NCBI GenBank assembly: GCA_964525045.1
Contig: CAZGFD010000003.1
Span: forward strand, 124,001-188,000
Source: G020348185 sp964525045
GTDB lineage: Bacteria; Nitrospirota; Nitrospiria; Nitrospirales; UBA8639
Reading direction: 5' to 3'
DNA length: 64,000 nt
Below the pieces are notes generated by a model. That model did not search any database. It saw only the letters and a program-made list of their open reading frames with translations, and was not told the origin of the DNA. Position numbers and translations under genes: made by a program. Numbering within the stretch: the first letter of the stretch is position 1; every line of letters starts with the position of its first letter. Shown here in pieces: positions 18,414-26,421 of the stretch.

Positions 18414-19334
18414 TTACCCCGCACCAGAAAGTAAATACATAAGTCCCATTCGCACGGCCACACCATTGGACACTTGATCCAGGATCACGGCAGCAGGACT
18501 ATCGGCAACTTCCGGGGCTATTTCAACTCCTCGATTTAACGGGCCAGGGTGCATGACGATGACGTCTGATTTGGCTCGCTCCATTCGTTCCTGCGTTAAG
18601 CTGTATAGACGTGCGTATTCTCGAATACTAGGAAACAGGGCGCGTCCAGCCCTTTCCAGCTGGAGTCGCAGCATGATAATCACATCAACATCAATGAGAC
18701 CTTCATCACAATTAAAAAAAATCTGAACACCAAGCTTCTCCAAAAACCGGGGGATCATTGTTGGCGGTGCCACCACCCGTACTTCCGCTCCAACCTTGGT
18801 CAAGGCATAAATATTTGATCGGGCGACGCGACTGTGCGCGATGTCCCCGATGATGGCCACTTTCAATCCTTTCAGGATTGGTTTTCTTTCTTTTATAGTG
18901 AATAAATCCAGCAATCCTTGGGTGGGGTGTTCATGCCAGCCATCACCGGCGTTGATGACAGAGGATCGCACTCCCCGGGATAGGGTATCAGCGGCGCCCG
19001 GTGAAGAATGACGCAACACAATGATATCGGCCTGCATCGATTCAATGTTCCGGGCTGTATCAAGCAGCGTTTCCCCCTTGATAATACTGCTCGTCGTTGG
19101 AGAAAAATTAATGACGTCGGCGCTCAGTCGTTTCGCTGCAAGTTCGAAGGAGGTTCGGGTTCGGGTACTGGGTTCGAAAAATAAATTGACGACGGTTTTC
19201 CCCCTCAACGCTGGGACCTTTTTGATTTCTCGGCCACTGACTTCCTTGAACGACTCGGACGTATCCAGAATGAGCCGAATTTCATCAGCCGACAGTGAGG
19301 ATAAATTGAGAAGATCTTTGTGCTTGAGGCCCAT
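18414..19334 (-). CDS. pyrB: Aspartate carbamoyltransferase catalytic subunit
   Basis: Joins carbamoyl phosphate and aspartate. 306 residues. Carbamoyl-phosphate loop FFEPSTRTRTSFE, HPTQGLLDLFTI, RVARSNIYALTK, and MHPGPLNRG near the end. No pyrI regulatory-chain gene is nearby. The ATG at 19334 has no Shine-Dalgarno site; the sequence directly upstream is a displaced copy of an internal pyrB segment (see 19341-19438), which may have replaced the native leader. Confidence 0.96.
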   Translation of the reverse strand: MGLKHKDLLNLSSLSADEIRLILDTSESFKEVSGREIKKVPALRGKTVVNLFFEPSTRTRTSFELAAKRLSADVINFSPTTSSIIKGETLLDTARNIESMQADIIVLRHSSPGAADTLSRGVRSSVINAGDGWHEHPTQGLLDLFTIKERKPILKGLKVAIIGDIAHSRVARSNIYALTKVGAEVRVVAPPTMIPRFLEKLGVQIFFNCDEGLIDVDVIIMLRLQLERAGRALFPSIREYARLYSLTQERMERAKSDVIVMHPGPLNRGVEIAPEVADSPAAVILDQVSNGVAVRMGLMYLLSGAG

Positions 19335-19340
19335 GCTATA

Positions 19341-19438
19341 GAGGTTCGGGTTCGGGTACTGGGTTCGAAAATTAAATTGACGACCGTTTTCTCCCCTGAA
19401 GCGGGGACCTTTTTGATTTCTCGCCCGCTGACTTTCTT
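19341..19438 (-). pseudogene. Displaced duplicate of an internal pyrB segment
   Basis: 98 bases that align without gaps to 19150-19247 inside pyrB with about 11 mismatches (near 89% identity by eye). It would encode KVSGREIKKVP and FEPSTRTRT, matching pyrB codons around 30-60, but it is out of frame with pyrB and has no full gene. It fills nearly the whole 105-bp gap between the pyrR stop and the pyrB start. An 81-codon frame crosses it from within pyrR into pyrB; I take that frame as incidental. Confidence 0.85.
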
Positions 19439-19439
19439 A

Positions 19440-20000
19440 CTAGTCAGCAATTATCGCAACGCGATCTTCTTGTCCTAACTCCTCCAAAAAAACGCGTACC
19501 ACCTCGTCCCTGGCGGTTGGAACACTTTTCCCAATATAGTTGGCTCTGATCGGGAGTTGACGGTGCCCTCGGTCGATTAACACGGCCAGCTGGATCTCCG
19601 CTGGCCGACCTAAGTCGATGAGGGCGTCCATGGCTGATCGAATCGTCCTGCCCGTAAATAACACATCATCGATTAAGACAATAGCCATCTCGGAAATATC
19701 AAATGGAATGAGTGTTTTTTTAACTTCCGGTTGGTCCTGACGGATGGACAGATCATCGCGATAGAGCGTGATATCCAATTCACCCACCGGGACATTCACG
19801 TGTTCAATTGCACGGATTCGAGACACCAACCGTTGAGCCAAATAGACGCCTCCGGTCCGGATCCCTACCAATGCCAAATTATGGGTTCCTTTGTTGCGTT
19901 CTAGGATTTCATGACTCACCCGGGTCAAGGCACGCGCCATGTCTTGACTATCCATGATGATTTTTTCTTGCTGGGGGGAAGGATGGGGGCTTACGTTCAT
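19440..20000 (-). CDS. pyrR: Bifunctional pyr operon attenuator / uracil phosphoribosyltransferase PyrR
   Basis: Binds UMP and the pyr mRNA leader to favour transcription termination, and can have UPRTase activity. About 187 residues. The PRPP-binding signature VLIDDVLFTGRTIRSA is clear, with HEILERNKG and LVGIRTGGV. The frame runs back to a TTG at 20015 inside the terminator T-run; the ATG at 20000 is preferred because aligned PyrR N-termini need residues before DSQDMARALTR. The leader carries a promoter, a PyrR-type binding hairpin and an intrinsic terminator, so the regulator controls its own operon. Confidence 0.95.
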   Translation of the reverse strand: MNVSPHPSPQQEKIIMDSQDMARALTRVSHEILERNKGTHNLALVGIRTGGVYLAQRLVSRIRAIEHVNVPVGELDITLYRDDLSIRQDQPEVKKTLIPFDISEMAIVLIDDVLFTGRTIRSAMDALIDLGRPAEIQLAVLIDRGHRQLPIRANYIGKSVPTARDEVVRVFLEELGQEDRVAIIAD

Positions 20001-20013
20001 GAGGTAATTTTGC

Positions 20014-20048
20014 AAAAAAAAACCTTCCCGGCCATTAACGAGAAGGTT
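20014..20048 (-). terminator. Intrinsic attenuator terminator in the pyr leader
   Basis: Minus-strand arms AACCTTCTCG (20039-20048) and CGGGAAGGTT (20021-20030) form a ten-pair stem with one G-T wobble and an eight-base loop, followed by a run of T ending at 20014. It lies immediately before pyrR, in the position of PyrR-controlled attenuators. Confidence 0.88.
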
Positions 20049-20096
20049 GAGTTTTTACTTTGGGCCAACGGTTCGGCCACATTCTACATTCTCCTT

Positions 20097-20116
20097 ACCC
20101 ACCTCACTGGATGGGT
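20097..20116 (-). promoter_or_regulatory. PyrR-binding hairpin (anti-antiterminator) in the pyr leader
   Basis: Minus strand ACCCATCCAGTGAGGTGGGT: a five-pair stem ACCCA/TGGGT enclosing TCCAGTGAGG, which matches the known PyrR RNA binding consensus (UCC-N-G-N-GAGG). It lies between the promoter and the terminator, where it would compete with antiterminator folding. Confidence 0.82.
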
Positions 20117-20131
20117 ATTAAAGGTTATGAC

Positions 20132-20161
20132 ATCCTAGGCGTCAGATGGTGAATGTGTCAA
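20132..20161 (-). promoter_or_regulatory. Sigma70-like promoter of the pyr operon
   Basis: Minus strand: -35 TTGACA (20156-20161), 18-base spacer, -10 TAGGAT (20132-20137). Transcription would start near 20125, just ahead of the PyrR-binding hairpin, giving a leader of about 125 bases before pyrR. Confidence 0.72.
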
Positions 20162-20244
20162 GGAATTTCACCTGATAAAAATACAAAAAACGATGAATTG
20201 TTTCGGACTACAAATGAAAAGACAACCGACGAAAAATTCTTAAT

Positions 20245-20259
20245 CTTGAAACCTGAATC
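20245..20259. repeat. Short GAAACCT heptad repeat downstream of the 600-residue orphan gene
   Basis: CTTGAAACCTGAATC, two degenerate units of the dispersed heptad family, directly after the stop of the orphan gene and upstream of the pyr promoter. Confidence 0.5.
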
Positions 20260-20266
20260 TTCACCT

Positions 20267-22069
20267 TCACGAAGGGACTTCCCGGATTTTATTAAAAACA
20301 AAAGCCCTTAAATCTGGGGTTAACCGGGCTTTGGGAAGAATGGCCTGATGGAGCCGATAAGTCGGGAGGGTGCAAACATCTTCACTCCAAATGAGCTCCA
20401 TTTGGTATCGTGGTGCCCATTCCGAGAAATGAGAGGGGCCGACGACAAAGGCTATTCCTCCTGAGACTAACAGGTTGTTGAGATCATTCGCCGTTCGGCC
20501 AAGTGCCTGGTGATCGTGAAAGTGGTCAAAGGGTACCCATAGAAATACCATATCGTAGGATTTACCCAGACAAGTCTGCCAATGTTGGGAGAATGGCAAA
20601 AAGGCTATGGTATCAATCCAGTTCAATTTTTGTCCGCGAGCAAGCGTATTCCATAGGTTTTGGGCTTGTTTTTGGGCAAAATGCGGGGAGGAATATAAGA
20701 CGGTGATATTTCTTTGGCGGTCAAAGCGCAAGCAGGAACCAATCGCGGCATCGCATTGAGAGATGAGAAGGTGGGTTGCTGACGTCATTTGCGTTTTGAG
20801 GCCGGGATTCTCGTCCAGGAGGTCATCGAAATAATCCATAGCAAACGGTTGACTCTCCTTTTCACCAATAACGGTCTCGTCATCGGGATATAAAAGAGCT
20901 GTGGAAAAAGCCTCGTGCGGCTGGAGTTGTGGAGGCCCCTCAGGGAACAGTTGGTGCCAGGTTGGAAACGTCCGGGGTGACAGAGCCGCTTGGGATTGAG
21001 ACCTAATACCCCAAGAGGGATTAATGGGAAATTCCCTGGTTTTCAGGCCATTGGAACACACAAGGTTGGCATCCTTGGCTATCACACTGTGTCCGTAAGG
21101 CGCTACCCCCTGGGGAAGTGAGCGAAAATAAGACAGCCCGGCCGGATCATCAGCCAGCGTGGCTTTTTGAATGCCCCCCTGCTTCACCGTCAGGCACAAA
21201 TTATTTGTAGGATCAAAATAGCGTAAAGGCGGATCAACGCATGGCAGCCATGACACTTCCTCAGAATGGGACGGATCAAGAAAAACGGAAAGAGGTTCTT
21301 TTGAGGATGCCGGGACCGAACCCGTAAAAAATTGGCTGAACAAGCGAAATGCCCCTTCGGACGGGTATACCGGAATACCCCGATAGTGCAACGGAAGCGG
21401 ATCGCTGGGGTTTTGATCATCATACAGCCCGCGTATCAATTCAAAAGTTGCGCTACCCGTGCCAGGCAGTAAAGACAAAAACAACTCCACCACTGGGAGA
21501 TAGTCGATTCGCTCCCAATGCATCCGGCTCATGCAGGACATAAATTTGGCTCCTTCGAATCGACCTTCCTGGAGCACAAAAAAGGCATCTTTTCGTTGCC
21601 GAATGGTTGCACGTCCTGACTGGTCAATTAACAGGTCTTCGTCACTGTAAAAAAAGCGAATGTGTTCGTAAGAAACATTCATGGCCTGTGCGGCCATCAT
21701 TCGAAGGTCGTCTCGGGTCAGCCGTTCCCAACCCGGGCGGGTCGAGAGATCCAATAACGTGCTATTCACAAGACCTTCCGGGCGAATGCCAACCCATTGC
21801 CCCCATTCCAGATGTAATCGGGCTGCCGCAAGAAGGGTCTGTCCATCATCGGTGTGGCGCCATTCGCATTCATGCAAGGGATGTCCATTTGGATCGGTCA
21901 TTAAAAACCGGCGGTCCTGAAGGCCATAGAACACAAGATGCCCACTTGGTTGGCGATGAACTCGTCCCCCAGCACCGATCATATTTTTCACATAGTGGAT
22001 ATTTCCGGGAAGGACAACAATTCCAGGTTGTTCTAAGATGGACTTAATGAAGGGAGACAGTTGATCCAC
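20267..22069 (-). CDS. Large protein of unknown function; possible degenerate methyltransferase-like C-terminus
   Basis: 600 residues, GTG start at 22069 without a clear ribosome binding site. I do not recognise the family. No signal peptide or membrane helix is seen, so it is probably cytosolic. The first 300 residues contain GGRVHRQPSGHLVFYGLQD and several Trp/His-rich stretches. From about residue 440 the pattern (strand, short helix, YDMVFLWVPFDHFHDHQ, then NLLVSGGIAFVVGPSHFSEW) resembles the end of a Rossmann-type methyltransferase, but no glycine-rich SAM loop is visible, so that is a weak inference. It lies between proA and the pyr promoter on the same strand with no obvious partner. 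Confidence 0.8.
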   Translation of the reverse strand: MDQLSPFIKSILEQPGIVVLPGNIHYVKNMIGAGGRVHRQPSGHLVFYGLQDRRFLMTDPNGHPLHECEWRHTDDGQTLLAAARLHLEWGQWVGIRPEGLVNSTLLDLSTRPGWERLTRDDLRMMAAQAMNVSYEHIRFFYSDEDLLIDQSGRATIRQRKDAFFVLQEGRFEGAKFMSCMSRMHWERIDYLPVVELFLSLLPGTGSATFELIRGLYDDQNPSDPLPLHYRGIPVYPSEGAFRLFSQFFTGSVPASSKEPLSVFLDPSHSEEVSWLPCVDPPLRYFDPTNNLCLTVKQGGIQKATLADDPAGLSYFRSLPQGVAPYGHSVIAKDANLVCSNGLKTREFPINPSWGIRSQSQAALSPRTFPTWHQLFPEGPPQLQPHEAFSTALLYPDDETVIGEKESQPFAMDYFDDLLDENPGLKTQMTSATHLLISQCDAAIGSCLRFDRQRNITVLYSSPHFAQKQAQNLWNTLARGQKLNWIDTIAFLPFSQHWQTCLGKSYDMVFLWVPFDHFHDHQALGRTANDLNNLLVSGGIAFVVGPSHFSEWAPRYQMELIWSEDVCTLPTYRLHQAILPKARLTPDLRAFVFNKIREVPS

Positions 22070-22167
22070 GATTGAAATCGTCGATAGGCGTAATGGAGAT
22101 CCTACTCTGGATTACCGAGAGGAAAAATCAGATGGCAGGAAAGGACAGAACCCCGGACGATCAAGAA

Positions 22168-23487
22168 TTATTCTCGTATTTGACCCGAACCAAACACCAC
22201 GAACTTCGAACATGTCAAATCTTCTAAGCCCATAGGCCCCCTAGCATGAATGCGGGTTGTGCTAATGCCAATTTCAGCTCCTAACCCAAATTCATAACCG
22301 TCGCTTAGCCTCGTGGAGGCATTCACCATCACGGTACTCGAATCGACTTCACGGAGAAATCGTAGGGCTCGATTATAGTCTTTGGTGATAATGGATTCTG
22401 TGTGATGAGACCCAAAGGTCTGAATATGGTCCATAGCCTGTTCCATGTCTTTGACAATCTTAATGGCCAGGATTAGGGAGAGGTACTCTTTGCCAAAATC
22501 CTCCTCCTCCGCTGGCTTGGCTTGTGGAATGAACGTACAGGTTTTGGGACACCCTCGTATTTCAACGCCGGCTTCCAGTAATTGAGGGCCAAGGCTGGTA
22601 AGAAATTTACGAGCAATTTTCTCATGAACTAATAGTGTCTCCACCGCATTACAGGTGGAAGGCCGCTGGACTTTGGCATTCAGGGAAATCTTTTGGGCTT
22701 GGTGTAAATCCGCATCTGCGTCCACATAAATATGGCAGATCCCTTTATCATGTTTAATCACCGGGATCGTTGAATGTTTAGTCACCGTCTCCATCAGGGA
22801 CTCCCCGCCACGAGGAATGATCAGATCAATGAATTGGTCACGCCGTAGCAACTCGAGGACCACCTCACGATCCGGTCGATCAATAAAAGTAATCGCTCCC
22901 TCCGGAACCCCTGAGATTTGTGCGGCTTCGCTTAAAACTTTGGCGATCGCCATGTTCGAGTGAATGGCCTCGGAGCCACCACGCAGGACACAAACGTTCC
23001 CCGATTTTAGACAAAGTGCGGCTGCATCGGCCGTAACATTTGGCCGAGATTCATAAATGATACCAATTACGCCAATGGGGACCCGCACACGTCCAACTTT
23101 CATTCTATTTGGCCGTTGCCATAACCCCAAAGACTCACCCACGGGGTCTCGAAGGGCCACAATAGCCCGAATTTGTTTGGCCATGCCGGAAATTCGTTCA
23201 GGGGTCAGTCGAAGTCGGTCGGCCATAGCGGCCCGGCTCGCATTACCCTCAAAAGCGATTAAATCCTGTTCGTTGGCTTCGAGTATGGAATCACCAGCTT
23301 CCTCCAACCCAATAGCCATGGCCTCTAGAGCCTGATTCTTCACAGCCGCCGTTAATGCCCCAAGTGGCCGAGAGGCCGACTGGGCCTTGCTTAATATGGA
23401 ATCAAGATATTCCGAAGGACTAAGCTCTATTGGCTGCTCGGAGTCTTTTGATTCTTCTGAAATTTCTATGGTTTTTTCCACTTCCAT
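22168..23487 (-). CDS. proA: Gamma-glutamyl phosphate reductase
   Basis: Reduces glutamyl-5-phosphate to the semialdehyde with NADPH, second step of proline synthesis. 439 residues; a charged 25-residue N-terminal extension (Glu/Ser-rich) precedes the usual start. Catalytic Cys in QRPSTCNAVETLLVH, NAD-binding region IGVIGIIYESRPNVT, and LIIPRGGESL. proC lies 2.1 kb away on the same strand, separated by the tRNA and two other genes; proB is not in the window. Confidence 0.96.
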   Translation of the reverse strand: MEVEKTIEISEESKDSEQPIELSPSEYLDSILSKAQSASRPLGALTAAVKNQALEAMAIGLEEAGDSILEANEQDLIAFEGNASRAAMADRLRLTPERISGMAKQIRAIVALRDPVGESLGLWQRPNRMKVGRVRVPIGVIGIIYESRPNVTADAAALCLKSGNVCVLRGGSEAIHSNMAIAKVLSEAAQISGVPEGAITFIDRPDREVVLELLRRDQFIDLIIPRGGESLMETVTKHSTIPVIKHDKGICHIYVDADADLHQAQKISLNAKVQRPSTCNAVETLLVHEKIARKFLTSLGPQLLEAGVEIRGCPKTCTFIPQAKPAEEEDFGKEYLSLILAIKIVKDMEQAMDHIQTFGSHHTESIITKDYNRALRFLREVDSSTVMVNASTRLSDGYEFGLGAEIGISTTRIHARGPMGLEDLTCSKFVVFGSGQIRE

Positions 23488-23591
23488 GAGTCGTCGAATG
23501 CCCGCCTAGTAAATCAGTTCGTAAAAAAGTTAGGGAATTGAGAATACCCTGCTCTAAAAGATACCGTCAAGCTGTACCATGGTAATCAGAT

Positions 23592-23620
23592 TTGGGAAAC
23601 TCTTGGAAATGTGAGATAAT
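23592..23620 (+). promoter_or_regulatory. Possible sigma70 promoter upstream of tRNA-Phe
   Basis: TTGGGA (23592-23597), 17-base spacer, GATAAT (23615-23620). It lies about 130 bases before the mature tRNA, which is far for a single tRNA gene, so the assignment is tentative. The rest of 23488-23754 shows no gene. Confidence 0.35.
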
Positions 23621-23754
23621 GAGCATCATTCAAATTCAATGAGTTTCGCTTGATTTTCCACTGATGATCCTGCTACACAAAGTGCCATAGAAACAAGGAA
23701 TCAATTCAACCCAAATTCCTGCTCACAGTCTTCACTATTCCAAAATTCCACGGT

Positions 23755-23830
23755 GCCGAGGTAGCTCAGTTGGCAGAGCACAGCCCTGAAAAGGCTGGTG
23801 TCGACAGTTCGATTCTGTCCCTCGGCACCA
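23755..23830 (+). tRNA. tRNA-Phe (anticodon GAA)
   Basis: 76 bases with encoded CCA. Acceptor GCCGAGG pairs with CCTCGGC; D arm GCTC/GAGC; anticodon stem CAGCC/GGCTG around loop CTGAAAA (anticodon GAA); T arm GACAG/CTGTC around TTCGATT. A seven-T run follows directly. The bases from 23831 to 24007 hold no gene that I can see. Confidence 0.97.
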
Positions 23831-24007
23831 TTTTTTTATCTGAGCTTGGGGAGAACCTTCTATGAAGGTATTTCCACCCCCGGCGCTGTATAATCCCCTA
23901 CTTTCCAATCGAAACAATTGCATGAAAAAAGTCGGATTCATGGTGGTTTGTGGTCATGGACTTCGATTAAAAATCAAGCTTGGATAAAGTAAAAAGACTA
24001 AGTAACC

Positions 24008-24016
24008 TGTTATAAT
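24008..24016 (+). promoter_or_regulatory. Extended -10 promoter for the triple-repeat exported protein
   Basis: TGTTATAAT: a consensus TATAAT with the TGN extension and no good -35 at 17 bases. It lies about 42 bases before the ATG of the next gene. Confidence 0.5.
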
Positions 24017-24057
24017 CTACTTGGGGTTTCTGACACTAACATCCATGGGGTAATGTT

Positions 24058-25044
24058 ATGAAACATCAAAAAAAGGGTATTATTTGGGCCATCATCATCC
24101 TGTTCAACATACCGCTTTTTGTCTGGGCACAGCCCTCCCCTACCTCGACTCCTGGAACCCGTACCATCGTTGCTGAAATTCTTATGATTGATGGAGATTT
24201 TTACGTCGTGCGGGGGGAGCGTGGTGAGATTCGAATTGAGGTCACCCCAGATACAACACTTTCGGAACCTTTTCAATTTGGCGATCGCATAAAGGCTGTT
24301 GTATTACCGAATGACACGGCGATTTCTATTGAAAGAGCGGGCGAAAGGGACACCTTGGGAATTACCACACAACAACCAGCCCCAGTTCCCGCTGCCCCAA
24401 CTACCGAAGTACAAGAACCGGTGAGTAGGCCCCAATCCGGTAGTCCTTCTGATCTTGATGAAACTGCGCCCCCTCCTCTCAAAGGCGCAGTAAGCCCAAC
24501 AATGAGAATTATTGTCGCGGATATCTTAATGGTAGATGGAGATTTTTATGTGGTTCGGAGTGAATTTGGAGAAATTCGAATTGAAGTAACTCCTGATACA
24601 AAATTAGAAGAGACCTTCAAATTTGGAGATCGAATTAAAGCCCACGTTCTTCCCAATGATAAAGCTACTTCAATCCAACGTGCGGATCCTGATGCCCCTA
24701 TTGGGGTTGTGACCGCCGAATCAGTCACACAACCACAAAAGGAGAAAGCGCCGACTACTCTTTCTCAAACAAAGTCGTCCGAAGGGCCCTCTCCTAATAC
24801 CGAACTAGTAGAAAAAACTCCCAGTACCAGAACGATCGTAGCGGAAATTCTGATGATTGATGGTGATTTTTATGTTGTTCGGGGAGAAAGGGGAGAAATC
24901 CGGATCGAAGTGACACCGGATACGAAACTCTCAGAAGATTTCAAATTTGGAGACAAAATCAAGGCGAAGGTTCTGGCCACGGATGAGGCTATTTCTGTCG
25001 AAAGAGCTCAACCCAACGAGCCGATCGGCATCACCGAGCCTTAA
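24058..25044 (+). CDS. Exported protein with three near-identical 70-residue repeats
   Basis: 328 residues. Signal peptide about 1-25 ending in VWA-Q. Three units at about 34-103, 149-218 and 257-326, each following IVAEILMIDGDFYVVRGE, GEIRIEVTPDT, FGD(R/K)IKA and ERA, joined by Pro/Ser/Thr-rich linkers of about 40-45 residues. Units 1 and 3 are closest; unit 2 has Asp for Glu and Ser-Glu-Phe for Gly-Glu-Arg. The strand-rich pattern suggests a small beta barrel (similar to DUF5666 or OB-type domains), an inference only. Neighbours do not reveal its role. It is likely periplasmic or secreted. The ribosome binding site is weak. Confidence 0.85.
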   Translation: MKHQKKGIIWAIIILFNIPLFVWAQPSPTSTPGTRTIVAEILMIDGDFYVVRGERGEIRIEVTPDTTLSEPFQFGDRIKAVVLPNDTAISIERAGERDTLGITTQQPAPVPAAPTTEVQEPVSRPQSGSPSDLDETAPPPLKGAVSPTMRIIVADILMVDGDFYVVRSEFGEIRIEVTPDTKLEETFKFGDRIKAHVLPNDKATSIQRADPDAPIGVVTAESVTQPQKEKAPTTLSQTKSSEGPSPNTELVEKTPSTRTIVAEILMIDGDFYVVRGERGEIRIEVTPDTKLSEDFKFGDKIKAKVLATDEAISVERAQPNEPIGITEP

Positions 25045-25084
25045 AGAGGTCATAACGCCAGAAGTAGAAGAAGTGGATGAAAAA

Positions 25085-25116
25085 GTCCGCCAGCCTTCGC
25101 CAAGGCTGCGGCTGAC
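25085..25116. repeat. REP-like imperfect palindrome
   Basis: Core stem CAGCCTT/AAGGCTG around CGCC, extended outward by GTC and GCC pairs with one mismatch and a two-base bulge. No T-run follows, so it is not a simple terminator. It lies between the convergent repeat-protein gene and the small gene at 25300. Confidence 0.5.
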
Positions 25117-25299
25117 AGGCCAGCGGCGTTTCATGTACACCCCGCGCCCCCAACAAGGGCGATGCCCTGGGGGATATACCAGGCAATGCATGGCCTTGCT
25201 GAATGGGACTAATTAAAAGTTCTACTTGGGTATTGGTGATAAGCCGAAAGGATCAAAATCGTTCAAAGTCATTGAAATCTTGCGTTTTTCAAAAGCCTG

Positions 25300-25497
25300 T
25301 TAGGAAGGAGAGGATTTCTTTGAAAACACCGTTGCATCGCAGGAGAAATACTTGATTTGTTTAAGGGGAATGATCGTGACTTCTCGGGGTGTGTCGACCT
25401 CCAAAATTTCCATGTCATCACTTATGGTGTGACGCACCGCATCTTTAATCTCTAGCTCTTTATTATCGGTAAACACAATCTTCACCCAGTATTGCAC
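25300..25497 (-). CDS. Small protein of unknown function (65 residues)
   Basis: GTG start at 25497 preceded by AAAGGAGG, a very strong ribosome binding site seven bases away, which supports a real gene. The protein opens with YWVKIVFTDNKELEIKDAV and has alternating strand-like segments, with no signal peptide or membrane helix and a Ser/Lys-rich end. It resembles small beta proteins that accompany metabolic genes, but I do not recognise it. It lies 100 bp downstream of proC on the same strand. Confidence 0.7.
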   Translation of the reverse strand: MQYWVKIVFTDNKELEIKDAVRHTISDDMEILEVDTPREVTIIPLKQIKYFSCDATVFSKKSSPS

Positions 25498-25561
25498 AAC
25501 CCCCTCCTTTCGCGTCCGCTTACGAAATAGGCTGTTCCATGTTCATTTTCACACAAGATCT

Positions 25562-25593
25562 CACCTGAAACTTTGAACCTGAAACCTGAAACT
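25562..25593. repeat. GAAACCT heptad repeat downstream of proC
   Basis: CACCTGAAACTTTGAACCTG followed by further GAAACCTGAAAC units: four to five heptads, the longest clean tract in the window, directly after the proC stop. Confidence 0.8.
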
Positions 25594-25599
25594 ACCTTT

Positions 25600-26415
25600 T
25601 CACCCACCCAACTCTTGAGATCGTCGAGTAGCAGCTTCGACGGCATTCATGAGAGTAGCTCGAAGGCGACCCTGTTCTAATTTATGCAGTCCTGCGATGG
25701 TTGTTCCTCCGGGGGATGCGACTCGATCTTTAAGGGCCCCTGGATGATCATCCAGTTCAAGAACCATTTTAGCTGTCCCCATCAGGGTTTGGGCTGCGAG
25801 AATCTGAGCGACCTTTCGGGGGATTCCCATCCGGACTCCACCATCGGCCAAGGCGTCAATTATTACATATACGTATGCGGGCCCACTGCCACTAAGTCCC
25901 GTCACCGCATCCAATAGTCCTTCTTCAATCTGTACGGTTTTGCCCACTGCCCCGAAAATGTCAACGGCCACCTGGATCTGGTCTGGTGAGACTCCGGGAC
26001 CTGCAGCCAATGCCGTCACTCCCTCTAAGATAATGGAGGGGGTGTTAGGCATGGCCCGAACAACGATTGCCTGGGGATTCAGATGAGATAACACTCTTTC
26101 TATTGGATACCCTGCCGCAACGGTGATGAAAAGTCTTGAGGGAATTCCCGCATCCTTTATCTCATCAAGAACTTTATCCATTACTTGAGGTTTTACGGCA
26201 AGTATAACGATATCGGCTGATTGAGTAGCAGAAAGATTATCGGACCCACCCCGAATATCATACAAGGAATAGAAATGTTCCAGTCGTGAAGGCGCTAGAT
26301 CCGTTACATGAATATTCTTTGAATCTGCCAGGCCCGCTTTCAATATGCCAGAAACAAGTGCCTCTGCCATGTTTCCAGCACCAATGATGGCAATTTTTGA
26401 ATTCCGTAACGACAT
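25600..26415 (-). CDS. proC: Pyrroline-5-carboxylate reductase
   Basis: Last step of proline synthesis, NAD(P)H-dependent. About 271 residues from the ATG at 26415. Rossmann start KIAIIGAGNMAEALVSG, VRAMPNTP, the C-terminal GSGPAYVYVIIDALADGGVRMG and SPGGTTIAGLHKLE. The frame is open 26 codons further up, but that part is not conserved in kind, and a promoter (26422-26450) places transcription start at the ATG itself. Confidence 0.95.
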   Translation of the reverse strand: MSLRNSKIAIIGAGNMAEALVSGILKAGLADSKNIHVTDLAPSRLEHFYSLYDIRGGSDNLSATQSADIVILAVKPQVMDKVLDEIKDAGIPSRLFITVAAGYPIERVLSHLNPQAIVVRAMPNTPSIILEGVTALAAGPGVSPDQIQVAVDIFGAVGKTVQIEEGLLDAVTGLSGSGPAYVYVIIDALADGGVRMGIPRKVAQILAAQTLMGTAKMVLELDDHPGALKDRVASPGGTTIAGLHKLEQGRLRATLMNAVEAATRRSQELGG

Positions 26416-26421
26416 GCGCCG

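Noticed and set aside
19205..19450. 81-codon minus-strand frame spanning the pyrR end, the duplicated pyrB piece and the pyrB start
   Set aside because: Only the part inside the duplicated segment resembles a protein; the rest is out of frame with pyrB.
23735..23941. 68-codon minus-strand frame containing GTESNCRHQPFQGCALPTE
   Set aside because: It is antisense to tRNA-Phe; this peptide is a well-known spurious translation of tRNA genes.
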